Shown: positions 1 through 10,776 of the stretch, in pieces | How positions within the stretch are numbered: position 1 is the first letter of the stretch | How the letters are laid out: every line of letters begins with the position of its first letter | Source of the DNA: Dictyostelium firmibasis | Lineage: Eukaryota; Evosea; Eumycetozoa; Dictyosteliales; Dictyosteliaceae | Assembly: GCA_036169595.1 (NCBI GenBank) | Contig: CM069766.1 | Coordinates: forward strand, 1,897,501 to 1,961,500 | DNA length: 64,000 nt | Direction: 5' to 3' | Notes under the pieces: generated by a model | The model's input: only the letters and a program-made list of their open reading frames with translations | Databases searched by the model: none | What the model was told of the DNA's origin: nothing | Made by a program: the position numbers and the translations under genes

Positions 1-344
1 GGTAATCTTGCCATTGCCATATAACTACCGATATCGGTTGAACTGAAACCAACCAAATGTGAAACACCATAATGTGCTGCTATGTTTACAAAATCTTTGG
101 TGGTGTTATCTGATGTCTCTTGAAGTTTAGTTGCTGTGTATGGTTCCATAACCTGTCTGAACTCTTTAACTAATTTCTTTATACCTTTATTACAATCACC
201 TCTCTTATATACAATCGATTTACTAATTGCTTGTTGATCCAAATCTAATGCTTCTGGTGTTTCATCTATTGATCTTTTACTTTTTTTACTTTTACTAGTT
301 TTATTTTTATTACTATTATTATTTTTAGTTTTGTTTGGTGCCAT
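1..344 (-). CDS. ppan: PPAN / Ssf1 Brix-domain ribosome biogenesis protein (N-terminal part, runs off window)
   Basis: The reverse strand reads 114 residues from an ATG at 344 to the window edge with no stop. After a Lys/Ser/Asn-rich basic start (about residues 1-30) comes the Brix-domain beginning typical of Ssf1/Peter Pan: [20 protein letters not shown], then [23 protein letters not shown] and [11 protein letters not shown]. The equivalent yeast/human stretch is a 'LRKLVKDMRKVMEPFTA...KDFLHVAGPLGVTHF' pattern. The family acts in the nucleolus in 60S subunit maturation (27S pre-rRNA processing). It is divergently arranged with asf1, about 745 bp away. The rest of the gene, including the sigma70-like RNA-binding motif of Brix proteins, lies outside the window. 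Confidence 0.9.
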   Translation of the reverse strand, partial: MAPNKTKNNNSNKNKTSKSKKSKRSIDETPEALDLDQQAISKSIVYKRGDCNKGIKKLVKEFRQVMEPYTATKLQETSDNTTKDFVNIAAHYGVSHLVGFSSTDIGSYMAMARL

Positions 345-409
345 TTTATTATTTATTTATTTATTATTTCTCTCTCTTTCTCATATATTTAAAAAAAAGG
401 AGGTAGATG

Positions 410-444
<35 letters not shown>

Positions 445-728
445 GACTGTCGTTTTTTTTTATTTTTATTTTTTTTAATTTTTTTATTTTCTTTTTTTTT
501 TTAATTTTTTTTTATTTTTTTAATTTTTTCCAAAATATATTTCTAGGAATGTATGATTTATTTTTCTATTCTTGTATCATGATACATAAGAGGTCATTTC
601 AAATACTTTTATGTTTTGTTTATTTGCTTTTTTTTTTTTCAACTAGTGTTGTGGATAAATAAAGTTTTAAAAAACAATTTTAATTATAAAAAAAAAAGAA
701 TAAAAAATAAAATAATTCCTATTTTTTA

Positions 729-794
<66 letters not shown>

Positions 795-1088
795 TTTATT
801 TTTATTTTTATTTTTTATTTATTTTTTATTTATTTTTTATTATTTCAAAAACCTATATGTATAAGATATTATTGTAAAATATCAAGTTACAAAATCATTA
901 TAAAGTGGTTACAACAAACCACATAAAAATCATTCCCTCCTTTGGCGCGCATTTTTTTTTCTTTTTTTTTTTTTCTAAAATTTAAATTTTTAAAATTTTT
1001 TTTTCATTTCATTTATTTTACCCGCCCACCCAAACACACAATATAAAAACAATAATATAAATATAAATATATAAATAAAAATCACAAT
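345..1088. other. Divergent intergenic region ppan/asf1
   Basis: Low-complexity A/T sequence with a poly-A run at about 410-440, a (TTA)n tract at about 728-793, and two short G/C-richer islands: an E2F-type motif at 941-950 and a C-rich CCCGCCCACCC island at about 1021-1031. Both islands lie in the asf1-proximal part. The C-rich island is followed at once by an ATATAAAA TATA-like element. No coding frame seen. Confidence 0.8.
941..950. promoter_or_regulatory. E2F-type site upstream of asf1
   Basis: The sequence TTTGGCGCGC matches the E2F/DP consensus TTTSSCGC exactly and stands out in an otherwise A/T desert. It lies 139 bp before the asf1 start codon. Dictyostelium has E2F/DP and an Rb homologue, and histone chaperone genes are S-phase genes in other eukaryotes. 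Binding is inferred, not shown. Confidence 0.55.
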
Positions 1089-2043
<955 letters not shown>

Positions 2044-3016
2044 TAGCTTTGAATATTTTTTTTTTTAATTAAATTTAGTGTTTCATCTATATGTAATGGA
2101 GTTAATTTAATAACCAATAATATATTGTAACAATTTACTTTTAAAACAAATTTATTTATCATTTTCAACAAAAACTACAACAATAATAACTATAATACAA
2201 CCCCAACTACAAACCAAAACAAACTAAAACCAACCAAAACAAACCAAAACCAACCAAAACAAAAAAAAAACAAAAAAACAAAATTGGATGATTCAATCAT
2301 TTCATTAACTGATACACTATAAACTTGTTTTAATTTATAAACACCTAAAAAATGCTTTTTTTTTTTTATTTTATTTTATTTTATTTTAATTTTTATTTTA
2401 TTTTAATTTTTATTAAATCATTTTATTAAAAAAAAATTTGTTGGTGTTTATCAAATTCTACTTCATAATTTAAAGGTGAAAAAAAAAAAAAGATCCATAT
2501 GAATAACCAACGAATAATGGTTTTCAATATGTATTTAATATTACTATAAAGTATTTATTTTATTGGATACCAATACTTTGCCTATTAAATTTCATATGAA
2601 ATTTCTTTTTCATTAAAAAAAAAAAAAAATAGATCAAAAATATCAATCTAAAAAACTATTATAATAATAGAAGTGAATTTAGATATTTAAAAAACTTCGA
2701 CATGAAAGCACCACCAAAACCATTTTTTTTGAAAATAAAAATAAAACTAAAAGTCAAATAACTGACACTGACGGTGTCAAATTTAGCCCAGTGATAAAAA
2801 ATTATAATTTTATTTTTTTCATTTTTTTTTATTTTCATTTTTTTTTTTTTTTTATTTTCCCATTTGATACCTTCATTATTATTTTTTTTTATTTCATTCA
2901 CACACATAAATTTTTTTTTTTTCAAAAAAATAAAAACATGTTCACATAGATACAAAATATTGTAAAAATAAAAAATAATTAAATAAAATAACAAAAAAGA
3001 AAAAAAAAAAAATTAA

Positions 3017-3055
<39 letters not shown>

Positions 3056-3059
3056 TGGC

Positions 3060-3094
<35 letters not shown>

Positions 3095-3103
3095 TAATAA
3101 TTT
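2044..3103. other. Intergenic region asf1 / MFS gene
   Basis: About 1.06 kb of mostly A/T runs. It includes an imperfect tandem of ACCAAAACAAACC-like units at about 2211-2260, a 6-bp-arm inverted repeat TGACAC...GTGTCA at 2763-2779, and long poly-A runs at 3010-3090 directly before the MFS start. A minus-strand open frame at 2659-2994 is Phe/Lys low complexity and is not taken as a gene. Confidence 0.75.
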
Positions 3104-4795
3104 ATGGAATATGAAAATAATAATCCTTCAGTAATCAATGAAGGAAATTATAGTATTTCAAATCAAAGTTCACATGATTATAGTATTAATGAATATAGTG
3201 ATAATGATTCATCCGTAGGAAATGAAAGTTTAATTGGATTATTAGAGGATTTAGCAAACATTGATGATGAGGACATTAGTCCATTATTAGCATCTTCAAA
3301 AATCAATATAAGTGCAAGTGTTCATGACTTTGGTAAAATCAATGAAGATGATATTGATGGAGCTCAAGAACATCAACTACCTATTGGTAGTACTAAAAAA
3401 TCAGCGTTTGCACCATTCATTGAACATAAATATAAAAAGGATTTAATATTAGTTTTATTAATGATGACATTTATGATTATGGCTGATTTAGTTTACGCTC
3501 TATTCATTCCAAATGTATTTTTAAATTATGTAAGAATTAATTTCCCAGATGAAACTGATATTCAAACAAAAGCAACCTATTACAAATCATTTTCAGATTC
3601 CATACCGTACATTTCAATGTTTTGTTTTGGTGCATTGGCAGGTGTTTTATCTGATAAATACGGTAGAAAACTAATGTTTTACTATGGTTCTGTAGTAGTT
3701 ATTTTGGATATGATATCTTGTTATGTCACCATTAAAACCAATAATCTTTATTATTACTATGTTGTACATGGTTTCGCGGGTACATACAATGTATCATTAG
3801 CTGCCGTTTATTCATATATTGCTGATATATCTGAAGAACATCAAGTTCCATTCCTTTATTCAATGGTTGGTGTTTCACTGGGTTTAGGTATTGTTTTAGG
3901 TCCAGTTATATCAGTGGTTTCAACCATTCATGAAACTATACAACAACAACAACAACTTCCAATGACAACACTTTATATTGCATGTGGTTTAGTAGCTTCT
4001 ACACTTTTTATAATTCCATTCCTAAAGGAAAGTTTAACAATTGCGAAAGAGAATAATAAAATTCGTGTAACGAAATCCTCGTCAAATCCATTCAAATTGA
4101 TTAAAATGATTTTCAGTGCCAATGGTTATGTTGCATTGGTTATTGTTTTATATACTTTAATCTCATACACTCAACAAGATGTATTCTCAACCTACTATTA
4201 TCATAATGAATTGGTTTACAATTGGAGTGGTAATGATAATAGTTACTATATGGGCGGTATTGGTATATTAATGATAATTTGGAGTTTGGTTTTAATACCG
4301 TTACTCTTGAAACGATACTCTGAAAGAAAATTAATCTCGGTTGGTTTTTTAATTGCTACACTAACTCATATCTCCTTCTCGTTTGCTTTTAATCAATGGA
4401 TTTGGGTAGCAAGTGGTATTGTTGCAGCCTTTGTACCAAATGTATTATATCTACTACAAAGTGTAATCTCTAGAGCCACTCCACCAGAAATTAAAGGTTC
4501 AATATTAACTGGTTCTCGTGCCATTGGTTCTTTGGCTGGATTCTTGGGATCCTTGGCAGCTTCAAACATGTATAGAGAATTTACATCAGGTAATACAATT
4601 TATTTTCCTGGTGCCCCTTATTTAATTAATTCTGTTGTTCTCTTTTCAACTTTTATCGCTTCATTAATCATTTGGAAAAAATATAAAAATCCAAATCCAT
4701 TAATTAGAAAAAATGTTAAAAAGAAAATTGCTATTATTAAAAAATCAACATCACTAACAAATATTTCATTAAATGTTGACTCAATTAATAATTAA
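3104..4795 (+). CDS. Major facilitator superfamily transporter, 563 aa
   Basis: Single-exon membrane protein. The first ~110 residues are hydrophilic, Asn/Ser/acid rich and predicted cytosolic. Hydrophobic segments start at about residue 113 (DLILVLLMMTFMIMADLVYA). The MFS signature loop between TM2 and TM3, GALAGVLSDKYGRKL, lies at about 176-190, followed by paired helices, a central loop around 325-340 and a second half of about six helices (ending VVLFSTFIASLIIW). The C-terminus is Lys rich. The layout resembles the HIAT1/MFSD14-like and TetA-like branch of small-solute transporters, but the substrate cannot be told from sequence. The start is the first ATG after a poly-A leader. A short CAA run encodes Gln in the loop near residue 280. 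Confidence 0.85.
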   Translation: MEYENNNPSVINEGNYSISNQSSHDYSINEYSDNDSSVGNESLIGLLEDLANIDDEDISPLLASSKINISASVHDFGKINEDDIDGAQEHQLPIGSTKKSAFAPFIEHKYKKDLILVLLMMTFMIMADLVYALFIPNVFLNYVRINFPDETDIQTKATYYKSFSDSIPYISMFCFGALAGVLSDKYGRKLMFYYGSVVVILDMISCYVTIKTNNLYYYYVVHGFAGTYNVSLAAVYSYIADISEEHQVPFLYSMVGVSLGLGIVLGPVISVVSTIHETIQQQQQLPMTTLYIACGLVASTLFIIPFLKESLTIAKENNKIRVTKSSSNPFKLIKMIFSANGYVALVIVLYTLISYTQQDVFSTYYYHNELVYNWSGNDNSYYMGGIGILMIIWSLVLIPLLLKRYSERKLISVGFLIATLTHISFSFAFNQWIWVASGIVAAFVPNVLYLLQSVISRATPPEIKGSILTGSRAIGSLAGFLGSLAASNMYREFTSGNTIYFPGAPYLINSVVLFSTFIASLIIWKKYKNPNPLIRKNVKKKIAIIKKSTSLTNISLNVDSINN

Positions 4796-5564
4796 GATTA
4801 AAATAATTGTAAATAAACAATAAAATATTTAAGATTAAAATTAAACTATAATAAACAATTTTTAAAGATTTGAAAAAAAAAAAAAAAACTGTAGGTATCT
4901 TTATCAAAGAACCATGTTTACTATATAACATACTAAACCCTTCATTTTTATCAATAAAATTGTTATCCTAAATACACGTTTATTGTTTATTATCTTTTGA
5001 TAATATTTTACAATATTTAAGTCTATATCCTATTTATTCTTTTTGGAAGCCCTCCATTTTAAATTGTTTAGAACTAACAATAAGGTGCTATTGGACGAGA
5101 AATGAATGTATAATTGGAAAATATAGAGATGGTAGTTGATGTTACTAAAAGAAGGAGAAATCTCCAATTTTACAGAAATATCGAAGGTTATTGTTGTGTT
5201 GTCAAAATTTAATTATAAGTGAATGTTATTTCTATAGTACCATTTAATAGAACTTAAACCACAAGATATTTATATCTAACCAATAAAGTGAAATTTCATT
5301 ATTAAAAGGAAATAAAAATATTCGAAACAAAATTTAAGAAAATTTCAAACATATTTCTAAAAATCTCCAATTACCAAGAAAAAAAAGTTTTAATGTTTTT
5401 TTCCAAATTTGTAGATTATTATTTTTGATGTTCAAAAAAAAAATAAAGTAAAAAAAAAAAAATTTTAGTTTCCATATATTGAAGAAAAAATATAAAATAC
5501 ATTCATATAATTTATTTTTATTATTAAATATATTTTTTTTTTGAAAAAAATGAAAAAAAATATT
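4796..5564. other. Intergenic region between convergent MFS and bcaA genes, unusually complex sequence
   Basis: Between about 4900 and 5400 the sequence is not simple A/T runs: it contains mixed-composition DNA that has no open frame on either strand longer than a few dozen codons. A short near-palindrome (GGAGA-AA-TCTCC) lies near 5153-5164, and AATCTCCAATT recurs near 5360. It may be a decayed gene, a relic of a mobile element, or a non-coding transcript. Nothing recognisable. Confidence 0.5.
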
Positions 5565-6918
5565 TTAATCGATAACAACAGACCAATCAGAATCAGTTTC
5601 ACCATATTGAATTGACATGATTGATTCACTAATTTTCTTTGTTAATGGACCACAACCTAAAGAAGTATCGATTGGAATATTATAGTTTTCACCTTTATAG
5701 CTAATTGATTCGATTGGAGAGACGATGGCGGCTGTACCAGCACCGAAAGCCTCTAATACTCTACCTTCTTTGATGGCTTTAGCCAATTCGGTCATAGTGA
5801 AATTCTTTTCAGTGATTTTGAATTCACCCCATTTTTGAGCTAATTTAAGGATACTGTCACGAGTGACACCTGGAAGGATGGTACCATCACCGAGTGGTGG
5901 GGTAATTAACTCCTTCTCGCCTTGAGCGTTCTTCCAATATACAAACATATTCATGGTACCAACTTCAGTGACATAATCATTTAATAACCAAAGTACTTGA
6001 GAGTAACCTTTCTTTGCTGCCTCTAATTGTGGGAAAATGGTTGGAGCATAGTTTGAACCTAATTTGAAAGCACCTGAACCACCAGCCCATGCTCTAACAT
6101 ATTGATCATCGGCAATCAATTTCACTGGTTTGAAACCTTCTGGGTAGTATGGACCAACTGGTGAGGCAATGACAAACATCAATGCAGAGTTTGATGCACC
6201 AACACCTAAACTGTTTTGAGTGGCAATTAAAGTTGGACGTAAATATAAAGAGTAACCTTTACCCTCTGGAATCCAATCTTTATCCATTATGCACAACTTT
6301 TTAATCAACTCAACAACTGCTTCCTTATTGAACTCTGGAAGACAGATTCTCTTTGCTGAATTTAAGAAACGATTCATATTTTGATCTGGTCTAAATAAAC
6401 GAATTTTACCATTAGAGTCTTTGTAGGCTTTCATACCTTCAAAACATTCCAATGCATAATGCAATACTGATGCTGATGGTGGAATCGATAAATTATGATA
6501 ACCTGAAATCTTTGGTGTTCCCCATCCTTCCTCTTTTGTCCATGGTACCTCAATCATATGATCTGAAAATTGTTTTCCAAATACCAATTTAGTTTTATCT
6601 GTATATTTTTGAAATGGAGTTTTGGTTTTTTCAACAATTAATTCGTTAACCTTTTTTTATTTTTTTTTTTTGTTTTTGTTTTTATTTTTTTTTTCATTAA
6701 TTATATTTATTATTGTATTGATTTATTTATTCATTTTAAATATATATATATTAAAAAAAAAAAAAAAAAATTAAATTAAATTAAATTAATAAAAATATAA
6801 AACAATAATTAATTTAATTAATATAAATTTATGAAGTTCATCAAATTTTTATTAATAAAATATTTACATTGATTATATTTTTTGATGTAGAATATTGTCT
6901 AACAAAACGACCAAACAT
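5565..6918 (-). CDS. bcaA: Mitochondrial branched-chain amino-acid aminotransferase, two exons, 378 aa
   Basis: The main exon (6650-5565) encodes a full fold-type IV BCAT. It has LHYALECFEGMKAY, RLFRPDQNMNR, LYLRPTLIATQNSLGV and SPVGPYYPEGFKPV. The PLP lysine is in AFKLGSNYAPT (about K213), and TEVGTMNMFVYW, PLGDGTILPGVTRDSIL and a QYGETDSDWSVVID end follow. This exon has no ATG at its 5' end and an in-frame stop just upstream. A small exon at 6918-6868 (MFGRFVRQYSTSKNIIN) ends in GTAAAT and joins in phase 0 to the exon beginning VNELIVEK. The added exon is Arg/Ser rich with no acid, as expected of a mitochondrial presequence. The enzyme transaminates Leu, Ile and Val with 2-oxoglutarate. Confidence 0.93.
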
Positions 6919-7004
6919 TTTTACTATTTATTTTTATATATGTGTATGTATTATTGATTTGATTGTGGTGTGAATGAATGTTTATATCGTTTTTTTTTTT
7001 CATA

Positions 7005-7041
<37 letters not shown>

Positions 7042-7593
7042 ACAAAAAAAAAAAACAAAATTTTTTATGAAAAAAAAAAAAAATAAAAAAATAAAATAAA
7101 ATAAAAAAAAAATAAAAAAAAAAAAATACAGGGTGGTCGAAATTTACATATTTATCAGTTCCCATCAGGAAATTTCAAAATTGAATTTTTTTAAATTTTT
7201 TTTTTATAATTTAATAATGAATGAGTCATAATATCGACATATCCATTCTTTTTTTTTTTTTTATATTTTTTTTTTTTTCCCATTTTTTCATTTTAAGGAA
7301 ACAATAAGAATTGAAATTTTAGTTTTTTTTGAATTATTTTTTATACTTTTATTTTTTAATTTATATTTATTTTTAAAGTAATATAAATAAAAAACAACTT
7401 CCCATTATTTAATATATTTATATCCCTTGCTTATTTAAATTTTTTTTTTAATTTTTTTTTTTTTTTTTTTTACTTTTTTTTTTTGTATTTTTTTTTATTT
7501 TTTTTTTTTTGAAAATTTTCATTTTCTTAATTTTTCACTCAATTATAGCTCTCATTGGGGATTTAAAATATTGAAAACAAATATAAATTTAAT
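6919..7593. other. Divergent intergenic region bcaA/clp1
   Basis: Homopolymer A and T runs dominate, including long facing T and A runs at about 6990-7130 that could fold back. No gene-like or G/C-rich motif seen. Confidence 0.8.
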
Positions 7594-7657
7594 ATGTCAA
7601 ATGATAATAATAACAATAATAGTATAAATTCAAATAATAATGTTGGTATTGATATTC

Positions 7658-7695
<38 letters not shown>

Positions 7696-7744
7696 ATTTT
7701 ATTACAACAACAAATTTTATTACAACAACACCAACAACAACACC

Positions 7745-7806
<62 letters not shown>

Positions 7807-9105
7807 AATGGAACCAATCAAACTACAATTAGAACATTAGAGATTACTCAGGAGTTAAGATATGAGATTGATTTTGACCAAAGTGGTTGGATGAAATTAA
7901 TTCAAGGTACAGCGGAATGTTTTGGTACAGAGTTATCATTGAATAGGGTTTATAAATTATCAGGTACTAAAGGTGCCGTATTTACATGGACAGGCTGTAA
8001 GATAGAGATAACAAACAATTGTCAACCTTATATTGGTGAGAAAACACCAATGCCTCAATATGCTACAGTCTATCAGGAGATGGATAACTATAGAGTTAGT
8101 ATTTTAGAGGAATCAAAGAAAAGTGGGCCACGTGTTATAATTGTTGGTCCAACTGATAGTGGTAAATCATCACTTTCAAAGATATTATTGGCCTATAGTG
8201 CCAGATCAGGTTATCAACCAATGTTTGTTGATTTAGACCCTGGTCAAAATTCAATAACTATACCAGGTACAATTTCGGCTGCACATATCCAAGACCCATT
8301 GGATATAGAGGAGGGATTAGCTGGTGGAATTCCATTGGCTCATTTCTATGGTCATACCTCTTTGGACGTTAATCCTGATCTCTTTAAAGCACTCTGTAAA
8401 AATTTAGCATCATTCATCGATAAACAATTAGACAGCTCCAACATTGCAAGAATCTCTGGTTTCATTGCAAACACTTGTGGTTGGATCGATGGATTAGGTT
8501 ATAAAATTCTCTTACAAAACATTGATGTCTTTAGAGCAAATCTAATTGTTGTCATGGATAATGAAAAACTTTATAGTGATATTAGTTCTCACTATTCTCA
8601 AAAAGATCCTTCTATAAAAATTATAAAATTACCGAAATCTGGTGGTGTATGTTTATTATTTATAAAATAAAATAAAAAAAAAAAAAAAAAACTAAATGAT
8701 AAATTACTAATTTGAATTATAAACAAAACAATTAGGTATTTATAAGACCACCAGTATTTAGAAAGAAAACAAGAATGAATAGAATTAAAGAATATTTTAA
8801 TGGCATAAATGATAATTTATCACCACATTATATTGTATTAGATTTCAAAGATGTTAGTATATTTAGAACTGGAGGTGGTCCTGCTGCACCCGCCTCAGCA
8901 TTGCCAATTGGTACTGCCTCTCAAATTGACCCACTTCAAATTACTGAAGTTTATCCAAGTTTAGATATGTGTCACTCTATATTTGCAATCTCCTATGCCA
9001 AACAAGCTTCAAATATTTTTCACTCCAATGTTGGTGGTTTCCTTTACGTGTATGTTTTATTTATGTTTTTTTTTTTTTTTTTTTTATATATTATTCAAAA
9101 ACTAA

Positions 9106-9136
<31 letters not shown>

Positions 9137-9257
9137 GGTTTTTCATAGGTCTGATATTGATATGGAAACAAAGAAAATTACTGTTATTTCTCCAGCACCC
9201 GGTCCATTACCATCAAAATTTTTACTTTTGGGTACATTAAAATGGATGGAAAATTAA
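7594..9257 (+). CDS. clp1: CLP1 polynucleotide 5'-hydroxyl kinase / pre-mRNA cleavage complex II, three exons, 491 aa
   Basis: Exons 7594-8646, 8736-9049 and 9149-9257 join in frame (phases 0 and 2). Residues 1-75 are an Asn then Gln homopolymer extension not found in other CLP1 proteins. The N-terminal beta domain follows (residues about 85-175), then the Walker A motif GPTDSGKSS (about 185-193), FVDLDPGQNSITIPG (Walker B region), PLAHFYGHTSLDVNP and INDG-like segment FIANTCGWIDGLGYKIL. Exon 2 opens VFIRPPVFRKKTR and holds IREYF-like RIKEYFNG; exon 3 ends SPAPGPLPSKFLLLGTLKW, the usual CLP1 C-terminus. The protein works in the nucleus in mRNA 3'-end cleavage and, in other eukaryotes, in tRNA splicing. 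Intron 1 begins inside the GG|V run of the conserved GSGVVVR-like segment. Confidence 0.95.
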
Positions 9258-10314
9258 AAAAAATAGAAAAAAATAGAAAAAAATAAAAAAACAAATAAAA
9301 ATAATAAAATGTATTTTACAGTTATCATATTTTTTTGTAAAAAAAAAAAAATTAGAAAAAATAAAAAAACAAATTAATTTACCATATATGGTTTAATGAT
9401 ATTGTTAATCTTTGAATTAAATTTTACGAATTAGTTTTGATGGGTCTTTTTAAGTTCCCAAATTTAATATGATTTTGCATGCTAGTAAGGTCATTCAAAG
9501 AATTTAATAATATGAATTGAAAAAAAAATAAAAATAAAAATAAAAATAAAATAAAATAAATTAACTAATAATATATATATAGAAAAAAAAAAAAAAAAAA
9601 AAAAACTTAATATAATTCAAGGTGGGAATATTAAAAATAATTTAATTGAACATGCAAATTAAAATTCCTTTTTTAAATGTTGGATGAGTCAAAATATTGG
9701 GAACTTGGATGTCATTCGGTGAATTGGATTGAAAAAAAATTAAATTTAATTTAAAAAAATCAAAATTTAAGGTTGCAACGCGCAAATTGAAATCTATAAA
9801 TTTCCATCACCACTTTGTTGTTTTTGTTGGAAAAAACCCATATTTTTTTGGTTATTGTTTGAATTATTGACAATTTGTGGCTTATTCAAAAAACAATTAA
9901 CTATTTTTAATTTATTCTTTTATTTAATAATTATTTTTAATAATTCTCGAATTTATTGAACCTATGCACCTCTTCGCTCCCCATTCTCAAGCAAAAAAAA
10001 AAAAAAAAATCAAATGATTTGGGGCGTCATTAAAAAAAAAAAAAAAAATCGTATTACAACGATTGCGCAATCATATACTAAAGTTGATGAAATTTTTAGT
10101 TTTAAATTTCCCACTCAATGGTATCAAAATTTTATTTATTTTGATTTTTTATTTTGATTTTTTTTTTTGAATTTTTTTTAACTTATAAAAAGATAGGTTT
10201 TTTTTTTTTTTTTTTTTTTTAATAATACGACAAAGGCTTTTTTTTAAATTACTAAAAAAAAAAAAAAAAAAAAAACTTAAACCATATTAATATTTATAAA
10301 TTATATTTGTAAGT

Positions 10315-10348
<34 letters not shown>

Positions 10349-10776
10349 ATCAATAATTTTAAAAATAAAATCAATTGAATAAATAAATTTTTCAAACACA
10401 TATTAAAATAAAAAAAAAAAAATTATTTTTTGCGTGTGTGGGATATAAATGAAAATTTTGCAAATGTGTTAAAATTATTCTTTTAAAAATTTTGCAATGT
10501 TGGAAAATAATATTTATTTATTTATTTATATTATTATTATAAGTCCCATATTTAAACATTTATTATAAAATAATTTTTTTTATTTTTCCCTTTCAAAAAA
10601 GTACCTTCTAACGAATTTATTTTTTTTTAATTTTTTTTTTTTTTTTATTTTTTTTTTTTGATATTTTTTGAATTTTTTTTTTTTTTTTTTTGGCAAACTA
10701 TTTTTTTTTTTTTAAAATTTTTTTTATTTTTTTTATTTTCTCTACAAAATAGATAATAAATCATATACATAACACA
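9258..10776. other. Long intergenic region clp1/ino1
   Basis: About 1.5 kb. It holds mixed-composition patches at 9380-9520 and 9620-9860. A 10-bp inverted pair lies at 9452-9461 (AAGTTCCCAA) and 9697-9706 (TTGGGAACTT). A perfect 12-bp palindrome lies at 10061-10072. A TGCGTGTGTGGG element followed by ATATAAAT lies at about 10431-10450. The last 170 bp before ino1 are T-rich, as is usual before Dictyostelium start codons. No coding frame seen; an unannotated non-coding RNA cannot be excluded. Confidence 0.6.
10061..10072. promoter_or_regulatory. Perfect palindrome GATTGCGCAATC, C/EBP-type bZIP half-site pair
   Basis: The core ATTGCGCAAT is the ideal dyad bound by C/EBP-type bZIP proteins in animals. 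It sits 705 bp before the ino1 start in G/C-poor DNA. Dictyostelium encodes many bZIP factors, but which one would bind is unknown. Confidence 0.35.

Noticed and set aside
2659-2994. Minus-strand 111-codon frame in the asf1-MFS spacer
   Set aside because: Mostly Phe/Lys/Asn from T and A runs; no domain-like sequence.
6588-6650. A TTG start for bcaA
   Set aside because: TTG starts are not expected in this nucleus, and coding similarity continues upstream to a splice acceptor.
6899-7165. Minus-strand 88-codon frame upstream of bcaA
   Set aside because: Poly-Phe/poly-Lys; overlaps the real first exon of bcaA in another frame.
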